Assembly (NCBI GenBank): GCA_019633425.1
Contig: WSUB01000084.1
Coordinates: 62,001 to 126,000 of the forward strand
Source: Tulasnella sp. 424
Lineage: Eukaryota > Basidiomycota > Agaricomycetes > Cantharellales > Tulasnellaceae
Direction: 5' to 3'
Length of the DNA: 64,000 nucleotides
Shown in pieces: positions 11,474-25,178 of this stretch. A program made the position numbers and the translations under genes. Numbering within the stretch: position 1 is the stretch's first letter; every line of letters starts with the position of its first letter. Under the pieces are notes generated by a model that ran no database searches, had not been told where the DNA came from, and worked only from the letters and a program-made list of their open reading frames with translations.

Positions 11474-14279
11474 ATGAACCCTAGTAGCTCCATCCCTACA
11501 CTCCTTTCTGCACTCGGCAATCTCAAGATTTCATTATCAGAGGTCAGCCTCCCCACCACATGACATCCGAGAAGCGTCTCTTAAGTCATTGAACAGGTAT
11601 CAGACACCATTCTCCAGTCTATACGCACTGTAGAAAGTATTTCAGCCTCGCTGAATGCCATGACAACGTACGACGTGGAGAGGTTAAATCAACCTGCACT
11701 CGTTGCGCAAGTAATGCACTTCCGTTCTCCCCACTCGTCACTGACTCGTCTGACATGTGTACAGTGACCTGACCAAAATGCAACTTGCTTGTCTTACATC
11801 TCTAACAGGAGAATGTTGGAAGCGGCCTAACCTTGTTGCAGTCCTTCGTGACTTGGAATCCACCGCTAGGGAGTGCGTGGCAAAAGTCGAGGCCGCTGAC
11901 AAGGCAGCTGGTATGGGAGTCGGAATCAACGAGTCTGAGCAAGCTGCCACCCTGGACCTAACAGATCGAATAGTGCTCGAGGATGAACAAATCCTACGAA
12001 GATACTCGGTACTCGGAACAACCAGGCGGGGTTCACTGTATCACCCAACTTTAAGAGTCGTCAAAGTTGGGGTCGAGAAGCCGCCCCCTGGAGACATGGA
12101 TGAAGATCACGACACGGTAGGTCGAGTAGACTATAGTGTACACTGCTAAGTATGAGCGTTAATGTGCTTAAGTAGCGTTTAAAAGACCGTCGTCGAGATA
12201 TCGAGGTGAGGGTTGAGTGTGGTTGAGCATGTTTCCAGTTGTATGCATGTCAATTTCTCCATCTCTTCGCAGCTGTGGGGGAGTTTGCATCATCCAAACA
12301 TTATGGAACTTCTGGGAACGTACGTAATGTCCATTGACGGCATCAACGAGCTTTGTCCAGTCTTTCGATGGATCGGTCTTGGAACGGCAAAGGGTCTCGT
12401 CCGCTCAGGGAAGCCATTCGATGCGCTGAAGATTGTGCGTGTGTGCTGCCAAGGGTTTGGACTGTATCCTAAAGCTCCTTCCTAGCTGAAGGGAGCCGCT
12501 CGGGCCTTGGGTTATCTGCATGAGCGGGGCATAATATACGGACATATGAAAGCGGTACGTGCGGCGCGAAATGCGGGTGTTCTGTGTCTATTGCTAAACG
12601 ACAGGTGCAGAACACCATTTTGATAAACAATAACGGAGAAGCTCTCTTAAGGACGTTCAGAACGCAACGAAGCCTAATTCCTAGGGATGCAAGGAGAAGT
12701 GTTATCTACAGCCGGGTAGCCTGGTAAGGTTTATTGATATTACCGTGTTTTTGGTTAAATAACGGTTACTATATTCCAGGGCTGCGCCAGAGTTACTATG
12801 GAATGAGTCGATGACAACGGAAACAGACGTATATGCCCTTGGGATTACTATAGCTGAGGTGAGCATCGCCCCCGCCGTCCCAGCCTGAAGGAGCTCACGT
12901 CAGTTACTTCAAGATTGTAACCCGTAAAGAACCCTTTCACAAGCGAGCCACTGTTGGAGCGATGGTATTAGCAATTACGAACGGCGAAAGGCCGTCCATA
13001 GAAGACGTGGAAGAGGACACGGCACCGCCTTATTGGCGGGACGTCTGGGGCATCGCTTGTTCCTGCTGGGCGCAAAACCCTCGCAACCGCCCAACCATGA
13101 AGGAGGTGATTCACCGCCTTGAAGCTCTTGGGGACGTATCTACGCCGATTATTCCGGATATTACCTCCGAGATCCGCAAAGAACCCAGCCTAATGCGCCG
13201 GGGTGGATTTTGTGAGGTCTATGTAGGTCGACACAGCAGCATCGGGAAGGTGGCACTTCGTCTCCCTTCAGTCGGGAATAGGGGCGATGACGATCAACGG
13301 GTGAGTTTTATCTGGTTTAGGATTTACAAAATCTCATCAACTCAAAACAGAGATTCTGGAGGGAGATGAGCATATTGTTGAAGCTCAGTCACCCAAATAT
13401 AAATCCACTGGTGGGCATGTTTTGCGACGACGAGGGGTACCATATGGTATCTCCTTGGATGGAACACGGAAGCGTGCATTCATGTATCGCCAACGATGTA
13501 CCGTTTGACGGCCTAAAAGTGGTGAGCAGTGTGTGGGAGCTAGCTCCTTTCAAGCGTGGTCACCCTCAAGCTCCTCCCTTGCAGCTTCTCGGAGTTGCGG
13601 AGGCGTTGGATTATATGCATCAGAATGGAATCGTTCATGGCGATCTGAAGCTGGTATCCGCACTCTTCATGAACGGACCAGGTACAACTGGGTCACTGAG
13701 CGGCATTTGGTCTTTCTAGGATAACGTGCTTTTATCTCCATCTGGCGAAGCCAAGTTGACCGATTTTGGTTTGGCAAAGATGTTGAACCTCACCTCTGTA
13801 ACATCAACTGCAATGAAAGGTGCAGGAACTGTCGCTTGGTGGGTCAAGCAGAGCTTTTGGCCTTTGCTCATCAAGCTCGTGTTGAACAACTTCAACAGGC
13901 AGGCGCCCGAAATACTGAATGGGGAGCCACGTTCAGCAAAGACTGATGTTTGGGCATTCGGGATGATCATTGTTGAGGTATGCAAGTGACGGTTCACGCG
14001 AGGTCTCCGCTTGACGTCCAACCTTCTAAGTATTTGACGCGGAAACCACCATTTTGGGATACAAAGGACTCAGGAGTCATTGTTATCCGTATCATTTTGA
14101 AGCAAGCTCGACCATCTCGGGAAGATGTTGATCTTAAACACGCTCCGATATGCTGGCCGGAATTATGGGATCTGGCAAGCAAATGCTGGAGCCAGGAACC
14201 GTCGGATCGCCTAGGTATGAGCGATGTTGTAGAATACTTGATCAAAGTCCGAGATACGCCAGATGTTCCGGCAAGTTGA
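11474..14279 (+). CDS. Tandem kinase-domain protein, copy 2
   Basis: Paralogue of the gene at 6269-9069 with the same exon order. Seen: MNPSSSIPTLLSAL at 11474, KRPNLVAVLRDLESTA, HHPNIMELLGTYVMS, LGYLHERGIIYGHMKA (HRD lost), an RTFRTQRSLIP block in place of DFG, APELLWNES, TDVYALGITIAE, and C-lobe CSCWAQNPRNRPTM. Then the second domain: RRGGFCEVYVGRHSSIG, KVALRLPSV (beta-3 Lys to Arg), WREMSILLKLSHPNINPL, IVHGDLKL-DNVLL, DFGLAK, APEILNGEPRSAKTDVWAFG and a C-lobe ending at TGA 14277-14279. No disabling frameshift was seen. The 5' join between the second and third exons is unresolved, as in the other copies. From about 13120 to 13500 it is nearly identical to copy 3, more so than elsewhere, which suggests recent gene conversion or very recent duplication. 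It faces the RPT6 pseudogene. Confidence 0.72.
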
Positions 14280-14511
14280 TACTCAATCTCGATTGCGTTA
14301 CCGAGTCCTGACTTTGCTTAAAGAATATTCAGAAGAAAGCTGCAATGATCAACAATCAAAATGCCTCGCAAGGAGAGATTACAATAAGTGTTGCGGGGAC
14401 GTAGATTTCGAGGGGGAGCCGTGCGGCCACTAAGGTTGCAGAGCCTGGTTCTTGATGATGTGGACTTGTAACGTGAAATAACAACAAAGAGCGTAGGGAT
14501 ACATGGATGAG

Positions 14512-15905
<1,394 letters not shown>

Positions 15906-16600
15906 GGCTACGCTGAACTGCGAGGTATAGGTATACTCGAGGCTGGAAAAATAACCGTCTGCTGTCATGTCCAAGGTAGGACCCCGCCGAGGTCGCGTCA
16001 ACTGCCCGAAACGGAAATTCCGTGCAGAAGGAACTCACCATGGAAGCGCTGGTGGTTGGAGTATATTTTGGATCTTGAATTGCAGCGAGCTTCGCTGGAT
16101 GTTGTCGCTCTTGGTCTCCCGGTTCCGAGAGAGTGGCGGAGTTTCTGACAGTCTGAAGTGGAAGGTACCGAGTAGACAAACACGTATTGTTTGCTTGCTC
16201 CGAGCTCGGTTCAGCCGACTTGGGTTGAATGTTCCACTTGAGCTCGGCCACGACGATCCTAGGCTGTTTTGAAACATTTTCAATAGAAATTACATTGCGA
16301 GTGATTTAAAAATGCTCGTTATCGAACTCGCAACTTACTTAATCCGGCTTGTCACCTGATCCGCCAGTCCCTTCGACGGGCTCCATAGTAGTAGTCACGG
16401 TCAACTCGACCCACAAATCTTAAGCACCCATATCCACTTTGGTTCAAAAGAATACATGAAGCTCCGTGCTCGGTATTCTGATCTTTTCCCCACGACCCAC
16501 AATCCTGGGACATCTCCGAGATGCCCAAGATAAGGTAGATCTCCGGCGTCCAATCTCTATGGCTTACGGGACTCATACCGCAATACGTTCCAACTGTCCT
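15906..16600. repeat. Unit head upstream of kinase copy 3
   Basis: Third copy of the segment at about 5450-6130. It begins at the junction with the RPT6 pseudogene and ends where a MITE-like element is inserted. The minus-strand frame starting MTADGYFSSLEY is open here, but in the equivalent DNA near 5500 the Met codon is ACG. The frame is not otherwise supported, so I do not call it a gene. Confidence 0.5.
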
Positions 16601-17239
16601 TATACGACCCCCCCAAAAAACCGGTGACCGTCACGTCACGTCACGTCGGGTCCACCGCGCGAATTTGGACTTGGACGGGGAACCAAAGGGTAAAAAAAAT
16701 AGAATCGGGGTGAGGCTTTCCCTTTTATCCTTTTCGGTTTTTTTTGCTGGTCTTGGGCCAAGAGGCAAAGGTTCAGTTCATAGTAAATCAAATGAATTTA
16801 TTAATTTCTATTTAGAATTTACAAAATGAACTATTCAAAATCCCCTACCAGTTCTCTCTGATTAGAGGACCACGGTGGAGGCCCCAGCCGGAGGATTGCC
16901 GCCGCTTAGGCCGCGAGCTTTTGCGGACTCAAGTTGGCGTCAGCGTCGTCGACGTCGCATCAACCGGACACCTCCGGGGTGTCCGGTTGATGGGGTATAG
17001 ACTTGGAAGTTGGGGGAGGTAGAGGTCGGCCGCTGATGTTGGTGGCCGTTGCTGCTGTTGTCGATCGCCGTCAGCGGCGGTGGCGTCGTTAATTTCGTCG
17101 GTGTCGTCGGCGGCGGCGCTAGCTGTTACTGTTCGGTTAGCGGGGAGGAGAGAGGAAGGGGTAAAGAGAGGAAGGGAGAACGGGAAGCGAATTCCCGCGT
17201 CGAACGTGACATGTCACGGTTTTTTGGGGGGGTCGTATA
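16601..17239. mobile_element. MITE-like element with 23-bp perfect terminal inverted repeats
   Basis: The two ends are perfect inverted repeats of 23 bp (16601-16623 and 17217-17239): TATACGA, then seven C, six A, CCG on the left, and its reverse complement on the right. Beyond that, imperfect TGAC...TCACGT pairing continues for roughly another 15 bp. The outermost TATA is palindromic, so a TA target-site duplication cannot be separated from the repeat. Inside are short CGTCA repeats at the left end, a perfect 15-bp hairpin with a 5-nt loop (16958-16992), and a CG-rich stretch rich in GTCG/GGCG. No transposase is encoded in its 639 bp, so it would be non-autonomous. The unit heads of kinase copies 1 and 2 lack it, so it entered after, or in only one copy of, the triplication. 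Confidence 0.75.
16958..16992. repeat. Perfect 15-bp hairpin inside the MITE-like element
   Basis: CATCAACCGGACACC (16958-16972), loop TCCGG, then its exact reverse complement (16978-16992). It would fold on either strand and lies near the middle of the element. Confidence 0.8.
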
Positions 17240-17417
17240 ACGAAAGATATACGTTCCTTGTTAGCTACTAAGCGACGTTCGGTCGAGCTCCGGGGATTCT
17301 GGAGCACCGACGCAGCCCGTCATCGCTCTAAGAAGCGCCCGAATTCCCGCGAGGTATGCGACCTCCTCATCAACCATCTACGCTGGCAAAACCCAACCGC
17401 GAGAGTACATCACTCCA
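17240..17417. repeat. Kinase copy 3 leader, equivalent to 6140-6268
   Basis: Short stretch between the MITE-like element and the kinase start. It matches the sequence immediately before kinase copies 1 and 2, including the 'attcccgcgaggtatgcgac' and 'ctcctcatcaaccatctac' blocks. Likely 5' leader or core promoter of the kinase gene. No TATA box is obvious. Confidence 0.45.
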
Positions 17418-20378
17418 ATGGACCCTAGTAACTCCATCCCGGTACTTATTTCTGCACTGTCCAATCTCAAGGTTTCGCTGTCAGAGGTCAGCCTACACTT
17501 CAAACGTCATCCAAAATGATATCTTGAGTTAGGGAACAGGTTTTAGACACCCTTCTCCAGTCCATACGCACTGTGGAGAGCATTTCAGCCTCGCTGAATA
17601 CAATGATAGCGTACGATGGGGAGAGATTAAATCAACCTGCGCTCATTGCGCAAGTAATGCACTTCCGTTCTTCGCACCTCATCGCTGACTCATTTGACAT
17701 GTGTATAGTGATCTGGCAAAAATGCAACTTGCCTGTCTTGCATCTCTAACAGGAGAGTGTTGGAAGCGGCCCAACCTCGTTGCAGTCCTTCATGACTTGG
17801 AATCCACAGCTAGGCAGTGCGTGGCAAAAGTCGAGGCCGCTGACAAGGCAGCCGGTGTGGGAGTCGGAATCAAGGAGTCTGAGCAAGCTGCCACCCTGGA
17901 CCTAACAGATCGAATAGTGCTCGATGATGAACAAATCTTACGGAAATACTCTGTACTCGGGACAACCAGGAGGGGCTCACTGCATCACCCAACTTTGGGA
18001 GTCGTCAAAGTTGGGGTCGAGAAGCCACCCCCTGGAGACAAGGACGAGGATCACAACACGGTAGGTCGAGCAGGCTGTGGTGTATAATGCTGAGTACGAG
18101 CGTTAATGTGTATAATTAGCGTTTAAAAAACCGTCGTCGGGATATCGAGGTGAGGGTTGAGTGCGGTTGAGCGCGTTTCCAGTCGTATGTATGTCAATTT
18201 CCCCATCTCTTCGCAGCTGTGGGGGAGTTTGCATCATCCAAACATTATGGAACTTCTGGGAACATGCGTGATGTCCGTTGATGGCATCACCGAGCTTTGT
18301 CCAGTCTTTCGATGGATCGGTCTTGGAACGGCGAAGGATCTCGCCATGTCAGGGAGGCCATTCGATGCGTTGAAGATAGTGCGTGTGCGCTGCCAAGTGT
18401 TTTGGCTGTATCCTAAAGCTCCTTCCTAGCTGAAGGGAGCCGCTCGGGCCTTGGGTTACCTGCATGAGCGGGGCATAATATACGGACATATGAAAGCGGT
18501 ACGTGCGGCGCGAAATACGGGTGTTCTGTGTCTATTGCTAAAGTATAATTGCAGACCACCATTTTGATCAACAGAGACGGAGAAGCTCTCGTACGAACAT
18601 TCAGAACGCAACGAAGCCTAATTCCTACCGACGCAAGAAGAGGTGTAATCTACAGCCGGGTAGCCTGGTAAGGTTTATTGATATTACCGTGTTTTTGATT
18701 AAATAACGGTTGCCATATTCCAGGGCTGCGCCAGAGTTACTATGGAATGAGTCGATGACAACGGAAACAGACGTATATGCCCTTGGGATTACTATAGCGG
18801 AGGTGAGCGTCGCCTCTGCCGTCCCCGCCTGAGGGACTCACATCAGTTATTTCAAGATTTTAAGCCGTAAACGACCATTTCGCGATCGAGCCACTGTTGG
18901 AGCGATTGTATTGGCAATCACGAACGGCGAAAGGCCCTCCATAGAAGACGTAGATGAGGGCATGGCACCGACTTACTGGCGCGACGTCTGGAGCATCGCT
19001 TGTTCCTGCTGGGCGCAAAACCCCAGCGACCGGCCAACTATGAAGGAGGTGATTCACCGCCTTGAAGCTCTTGGGGACGTATCTACGCCGATTATTCCGG
19101 ATATTACCTCCGAGATCCGCAAAGAACCCAGCCTAATGCGCCGGGGTGGATTTTGTGAGGTCTATGTAGGTCGACACAGCAGCATCGGGAAGGTGGCACT
19201 TCGTCTCCCTTCAGTCGGGAATAGGGGCGATGACGATCAACGGGTGAGTTTTATCTGGTTTAGGATTTACAAAATCTCATCAACTCAAAACAGAGATTCT
19301 GGAGGGAGATGAGCATATTGTTGAAGCTCAGTCACCCAAATATAAATCCACTGGTGGGCATGTTTTGCGACGACGAGGGGTACCATATGGTATCTCCTTG
19401 GATGGAACACGGAAGCGTGCATTCATGTATCGCCAACGATGTACCGTTTGACGGCCTAAAAGTGGTGAGCAGTGTGTGGGAGCTAGCTCCTTTCAAGTGT
19501 GGTCATCCTCAAACTCTTCCCCTGCAGCTTCTCGGAGTTGCGGAGGCGTTGGATTATATGCATCAGAATGGAATCGTTCATGGCGATCTGAAGCTGGTAT
19601 CCGTACTCTTTGTTCACGGACCAGTTACAATTGGATCACTGAGTGGCATCTGGCTTTCTAGGATAACGTGCTTTTGTCTCCATCTGGCGAAGCCAAGTTG
19701 ATCGACTTTGGGTTGGCGAAAATGTTGAACTTCACCTCTGTAACATCGACTGCGATGAAAGGTGCAGGAACAGTTGCTTGGTGGGTCAAGCGGAGCTTTT
19801 GGCCTGTGCTTATCCGTCAAGCTCATGTTGAACAACTTCAACAGGCAGGCGCCCGAAATACTGAATGGGGAGCCACGTTCAGCAAAGACTGATGTTTGGG
19901 CTTTTGGGATGATCATTGTCGAGGTATGCAAGTGACGGTTCACGCGACGTCTCCGCTTGACGTCCTATATCGAACTTTCTAGTATTTGACGCGGAAACCA
20001 CCATTTTGGGATGCAAAGGACTCGGGAGTCATTGTTACCCGTATTATTTTGAAGCAAGCTCGACCATCTCGGGAAGATGTCAATCTTAAACACGCTCCGA
20101 CATGCTGGCCGGAATTATGGGATCTGGCAGGCAAATGCTGGAGCCAGGAACCGTCGGATCGCCTAAATATGAGCGATATCGTAGAATACCTGATCAAAGT
20201 CCGAGATGCGCCAAATGTTCCGGCAAGTTCATACTCAATCTCGACCGCGGTGCCTAGTGCTGACTTGACTTTAAGGATATTCCGAGGCAAGTTGGAACGA
20301 TCGGCAATCAAAATGCCCCACAAGGAGAGCCCGCAGCAAGTGTTCCGCGGACGTAGATTTCGAAGGGGAGCCGGGTAG
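17418..20378 (+). CDS. Tandem kinase-domain protein, copy 3 (longest C-terminus)
   Basis: Same exon order as copies 1 and 2, from MDPSNSIPVLISAL at 17418. Domain 1: HHPNIMELLGTCVMS, LGYLHERGIIYGHMKA, RTFRTQRSLIPTDARRG, APELLWNES, TDVYALGITIAE, so HRD and DFG are absent. Domain 2: GGFCEVYVGRH, KVALRLPSV, LSHPNINPLVGMF, ALDYMHQNGIVHGDLKL-DNVLL, DFGLAK, APEILNGEP, DVWAFGMIIVE, and CWSQEPSDRLNM in the C-lobe. In copies 1 and 2 the frame stops after the residues VPAS. Here the TGA is TTC and the frame continues about 35 more residues (SYSISTAVPSADLTL...) to 20378, so copies 1 and 2 may be shortened or this one extended. The family most resembles the TKL-like kinases expanded in Agaricomycetes. No transmembrane segment or signal peptide was seen. 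Function unknown. Confidence 0.75.
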
Positions 20379-20463
20379 CTACTAAGGTTGCAGAGGCTGG
20401 CTCTCGATGATGTCGTCTAAAAACGTGGAATAACAACAAAGGACGTAGGAATACATGATTGAA

Positions 20464-21983
20464 CTAATTGAATAACTTGCCGACCGAGGTGTTGCCTTCG
20501 GCGTTCTTCTTCAATACCTTTGCAACAGCGAACTCGAAGTCTTCCTGCGTGACGTGTTGTCTCCGCTCCCGGAGCGCGTACATGCCTATAACAAATGCGT
20601 GACTTTAAGCTATGGAGCGGTCCGTCGCGCAGAGCAAAAATACGCACCGGCTTCTGTACAGATACCGCGGACTTCGGCACCGGAACACTGTCCCATCTTC
20701 TCAGCTAGAGCACGAAGGTTGATCCCTCGCTGAAGGGACATCTACAAGGAGTTGCTCCACACATCAGACAAAGCCAAGTCTCTCGTACAACTTCCCGCAC
20801 CTTTCTCGAGTGAATCCGTAAGATACTGACACGGGCTTCTGGTCCTGGTGGTGGGAACTCGATCTTCCTGTCAATGCGACCTGGTCGAAGGAGGGCGGAG
20901 TCGAGGATGTCTATAGGTGCACACAAATAAGAGCGTCAAGCATTGCCACGCCTCCGCCGTCAAAAAACACCATACCGATACGGTTGGTTGCCATGATGAC
21001 TTTGATATTCTTTGACGGCTCGAAACCATCCAGCTGGTTCAGCAACTCCAGCATCGTTCGCTGCACCTCCGAGTCCCCTCCCCCACTCCCACTTTCTCCT
21101 CTCGAACTTCCAATCGAATCGATTTCGTCCATGAAGATAATACTTGGGGCATGCTCCCGAGCCATGACGAACAACTCTCGGACCATTCGAGAACCTTCGC
21201 CAATGTATTTCTGCACCAACTCCGACCCCGACACGCGAATGAACTTGCAGTCCGTATGATGCGCCACTGCTCGTGCTAGAAGGGTCTTCCCCGTTCCGGG
21301 TGGGCCGTATAGTAAGACACCTTTGGGTTGAGCGATACCGAGGGCTTCGAAGAGTTCTGGGTGCTTGACGGGTAATTCAATCACCTCCTTGATTTCCTTG
21401 ATTTGCTTGTCTAAACCTCCGACCATTTCGTACGTACTGTCGGGTACTTTCTCCACCATCATGAGAGAGACAAGTGGATCGACCTTGTTGGGTAAGATTT
21501 TGTGGATGGTGTAGCTGTCGGACCGGAGGGCGACGCGTAGTGACGGGGTGAGGGACGTGATGTCTATTTCGTTATCAAAGTCGACGACTGCGATGAGAGA
21601 ATGTGAGTATCTCGCTGGAAGTCTGAGGACAGATATAGTGGTACTGACTGTATTTGCCTTCAGGTTGCACCTTCACCAACACCTTGTTCTTGCCCATTAC
21701 TTTCACGACCTCTCCGACGTAACTACCAGGCTCCTGTAATAGCTGCAGCTCCTCTCGTAATAATCGCACTGCAAAGAAAGCCCATCATTCAGTACCTTTT
21801 CCGAGCACATTAAGTGATGAACTGTCTACCTCTCGCATTAAGAGCGTTCCGCTGAGCTTCTAACCGTCGTAAGTTCTGGGTCTTGTGATTAATTGTTAAC
21901 TCGGCGGATTCGATCTTGGCTTGGTAGTAGGCCTTGAGGCCGCCAGCCTGTGTTGGTACCCGTAATGTAGCGGTGGCTGGCAT
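20464..21983 (-). CDS. RPT6: 26S proteasome regulatory subunit 8 (RPT6/SUG1/PSMC5), 403 aa
   Basis: AAA-ATPase subunit of the 19S base, which unfolds ubiquitinated substrates and opens the 20S gate. Six exons join in frame: 21983-21830, 21768-21649, 21587-20976, 20910-20801, 20741-20648 and 20585-20464 (1212 nt). Seen: N-terminal coiled coil ([18 protein letters not shown]), OB-domain segment ([15 protein letters not shown]), Walker A GPPGTGKT, pore loop KYIGEG, Walker [12 protein letters not shown] arginines in [29 protein letters not shown], and [11 protein letters not shown] near the C-terminus. It ends VGKLFN, so the usual hydrophobic-x-tail docking motif is slightly altered. It is the only intact RPT6 of three full or partial copies in this cluster, and two further 5' fragments lie at about 25.2 and 32.5 kb. 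Being essential in fungi, it should be functional. Confidence 0.95.
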
Positions 21984-22229
21984 CTTTTTCGACTTCGTGC
22001 CTTGTAGTCGTGTCGAATCGGAATTGGAGAGGAAAGCGGTGAAAGTTGCAGTCGCGACTGGGACGCGTACTCTGCTTGATCGTGTTTACGATAATGAACC
22101 CTATGTTCGATTATGCAGCAGGATCTACTCCCCCAACCAGAGACCCCCATGAGCTGAACGGTGGACATAGAGAGGAGAATGAAATCAGATATTTCTATGT
22201 AGATACAAGACGATCTATGCGGGTGTTAG

Positions 22230-24407
22230 CTACCACCCAAGCCATTTCTTCCTCATCATCTTGACCACGATCTTCGGTGAAAAGAGGTCCGTTCCGGGTG
22301 CAACCATCATGTTGACACCCCACCAAATTGCGTGAATATTAGGGTCCTACACGAATATTCGAAGGGAGTTGAGCGATCCAGGGGAACGGGAGATATCGAT
22401 GCTTCAGGGGTTCTTACCTCCCGACCGAGGAAAATGACATCACGCCCCCACGTCCTCATAAACGCGTTATGGTTAAGGTCTTCCCCCTCTGTGGGAATGG
22501 TATTTGGCCAGCCATAGTCGTTCGCCCTGGTTCCGTCCCTGTTCGAATTACATTCCGCGTTTAGCCGCTTCCTAATTTCCGGGCTTTCTACGAGTCCCCA
22601 ACTCACCAAAGCCCCTCCACTCGGGGAGCCTCCCGGTCGAAGAACAGCTTGCTGACGTTTGGAAGAGGGAGCTTGGATGGAATCTGACGGAGAACAGCGT
22701 CCAAGGTTGTAATATCAATGCACGTTTTCGTGACACCTTGACCTGTCACGGTTTCACTGCGTCAATGGAGGGCGGCACACCAGCTTCACGCCGGGATCAT
22801 CTCACCGTATACAGGATTCAACTTCATGATCGCATCTCCAATAGCAACGAAATTCTTCGGCAGGTCCTTAGCCATTTGCCATCGGATCCAGTTCAATGGG
22901 CCGACTTTCGCGTCGGCATAGAACGGGTTGCACTCCTCTTCATGCTCTTCCAGAAGGTCAAACAGTGCCCAGGTCCAATTCGGTAGATGCTCTTGTCCAT
23001 CGAGAGATTGAACGTAAGCTCGAACCTCGGCCATGGAGTGGGCCGCCTGGGGCCCATTCCAACCCCCAGTCGTGATCAACACTAGGAAAGAATGATCAGA
23101 AATAAAGTCAACTTAGGGCACCCCAGTTGCGAAGGCTCACTCTGGTTCTTCTCGACAGTTACCAAGTAAAACGCCCTCGACTCGCCAGCTACGGCGTCAG
23201 GAGTCATTCCGAGAAGAACACCGATTTCATAGCCACCAGGTACAGGCCACTTGGCGCGTACGTGCTCAGGGAGCGTCCAAACACCCGTAGTGTACTTCAT
23301 CTCCGGGTCATATTCGACCCGCAAGTCCGGTGAAACGGGGAATCCCGCCGCGTTGAGAGCTTTGGAGAATCCCAGCTGAGTGGGTCCAGTTGCATCTGGA
23401 GAGCGAAGATGAGTTAGTAGGCAGGATGGCCTGCAGGGATACCGACGGACCAATAACGAGGTCCCCCTGTTCCTCCGTTTCCGTAGCTTCCGTTCGTACA
23501 GTAACACCCCCAAGGCAATCACCATCCCGTATGAATCCAGTGACTGTCCCCGTTTTAAATGTAACATTGGGTCGACTATGCTTTAGAGATCTTCTAATGA
23601 GAGTTTCCATCGCTTCGCGGCTGATATTGAAGGTTAACGGAACTCCCGTCTTCACGTTCATATCGGTGTATGGGTCTTCGGTGTAGATACCACCGAATCG
23701 GAACTTGAGGCGCATAACGGCAAGCCTACAGGGTAGCTCATGGTCAGACACGCGGGGCAATCTAAGGGCGGCAAGGGACGGACGTTGGGCCTAAGCCGAA
23801 ATGCTCCAGATGTACCGGTAGATTCGGGAACAGACGGCTTAGAGCCATGTGAACCGGCGGTTGGAGAACTAGGAACAGAGCGCGTCAGGACGAAGGAGGA
23901 GCCAAGACGGGAATTCCATACAGTTGGCCACATAGTATTGCATGATCCTCGTCCTGGGAGGAACGATCGCTTGATAGCCGTCGCTAGTGGTTCGATACTC
24001 TCGTTTCTCTGGGATCTCGGATCCATGCTCGTTCGCCCATGCTTCGGACTCCACAATTAGAACCGAGTCGAAATGGTCTGCACAGACCGCCGCGGCAAGC
24101 ATTCCGCCAACACTTTTTGGAACGTCAGCCAATCAGGGATCAACAGTTGAACGCACTGGTAGAAATGGAGGACCTACCTCCCACCGCATATGATTACTCT
24201 TCCTGGTATTTTACCACCTTTCCTTGGTTTATGCAAGTCCTCCACATCCCTTAAGATGGTCAATTTCGGGACAAGCATGAGCTCCCGAAGAACATAGCCG
24301 GCCAACTTGTAAAGAGCAACGGCCGATGCCGCTACACCTAGTGCTTTGAGTGCTTTACTTGCATGAGGGTCGTTGAGGATGTATTCAACCCACTCGCCGA
24401 TATCCAT
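22230..24407 (-). CDS. FAD-dependent monooxygenase-like protein, copy A
   Basis: Spliced flavoprotein of the group A (PHBH-fold) monooxygenase type. An N-terminal helix (MDIGEWVEYILNDP) precedes a hydrophobic stretch (SAVALYKLAGYVL), then the dinucleotide-binding strand VIICGG-S-VGGMLAAAV with an acidic strand end (VLIVESEAW). Later come RTRIMQYYV, LKFRFGGIYTEDPY, RPNVTFKTGTVTGF and ATGPTQLGFSKAL. The FAD-ribityl motif is NFVAIGDAIMKLNPVYG-QG, then ANDYGWPNTIP and a C-terminal WWGVNMMVAPGTDLFSP block ending LGW with stop at 22230. Start 24407 is chosen because the frame is conserved in all six paralogues from there. Donors of the GTCCGT type occur twice. No frameshift or stop was found. The substrate is unknown; the N-terminal hydrophobic segment suggests membrane attachment. 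It lies directly upstream of RPT6 and divergent from nothing obvious. Confidence 0.8.
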
Positions 24408-25178
24408 GTTGACAACGGTGGTGGGTGGAGGTAGGTGGCGATTGGAAGCGAACGCCGTCAGCCACCGAAGGGCTCGGTTTTGTCTCGCCCGCCGCTCCAC
24501 ATGTGTACGTTCCCCGTTGATATCATCATCCCCTATCACCGAGACTGGAACTCGGTCTCTCGGTATGGTGTGTTTGCTCCGGGCGTCGGAAATGACCTCG
24601 ATGGCTGGTAAAAAAGACTCAAGAGAGGTCGAGGCGCGGTTTCGAATCAGGAGGTCCGAAGTCGCCGTCGGAGATCGGGGCGGCCAATGAGGAGAAGGAA
24701 GAGGGTCCAAGGGAACCCCGAGTTCTAGTACTTGCGGGTAGGATATGGCTTAAATTTGCACCGTGCACGCCTAAGGCATAGGCTGCACGCAATTGGAGTG
24801 AATATTCCGTGAAAAATGCAATCATAGCTATGCATTCGAAGCCGCAGCAGACCTACAGGCGCAGCGTTGCTCGCTGGATTATGGTCTAGTCCACGATCTA
24901 TGGGTTATTAATATAGTTATAAGAGCACTTAAATCTATACAAAATGCTTGACGCGGCATTGCGTCAGGTTTGGCGAGAACCTAGAAAGCGCCGAACTGTG
25001 GTCCACCCGTGGGTTAACATCGATCATCTCCCGCCTTCTACCCGCTTCCTGTGCAGGTGAATTTCCTAGAACAATCACACACTATGCATGATAATTGCAG
25101 TCAGTTTGGCCGCCGCTACAACCTACATTCCTTGGGATCTCATGCAGAAAGGCCTTGTGCCCAAACCTCTTGAGTCGG
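24408..25178. other. Intergenic: FAD copy A upstream and left edge of repeat unit B
   Basis: 24408-24830 is the upstream region of FAD copy A; parts recur before copies B and C. From about 24830 a block begins ('cgcagcagacctacaggcgc') that recurs near 32143-32480 and, in shorter and diverged form, at about 39266-39390. No gene was recognised. Confidence 0.5.

Noticed and set aside
15950..16001. Start of a gene encoding MTADGYFSSLEYTYT
   Set aside because: The Met is ACG in the equivalent DNA near 5510; the frame crosses a duplication junction into RPT6 exon 1 and has no family match.
23390..23686. 98-codon plus-strand frame also present at 27111 and 34421
   Set aside because: It is the antisense of the FAD monooxygenase exon with the SREATETLIRR block; its conservation is a by-product.
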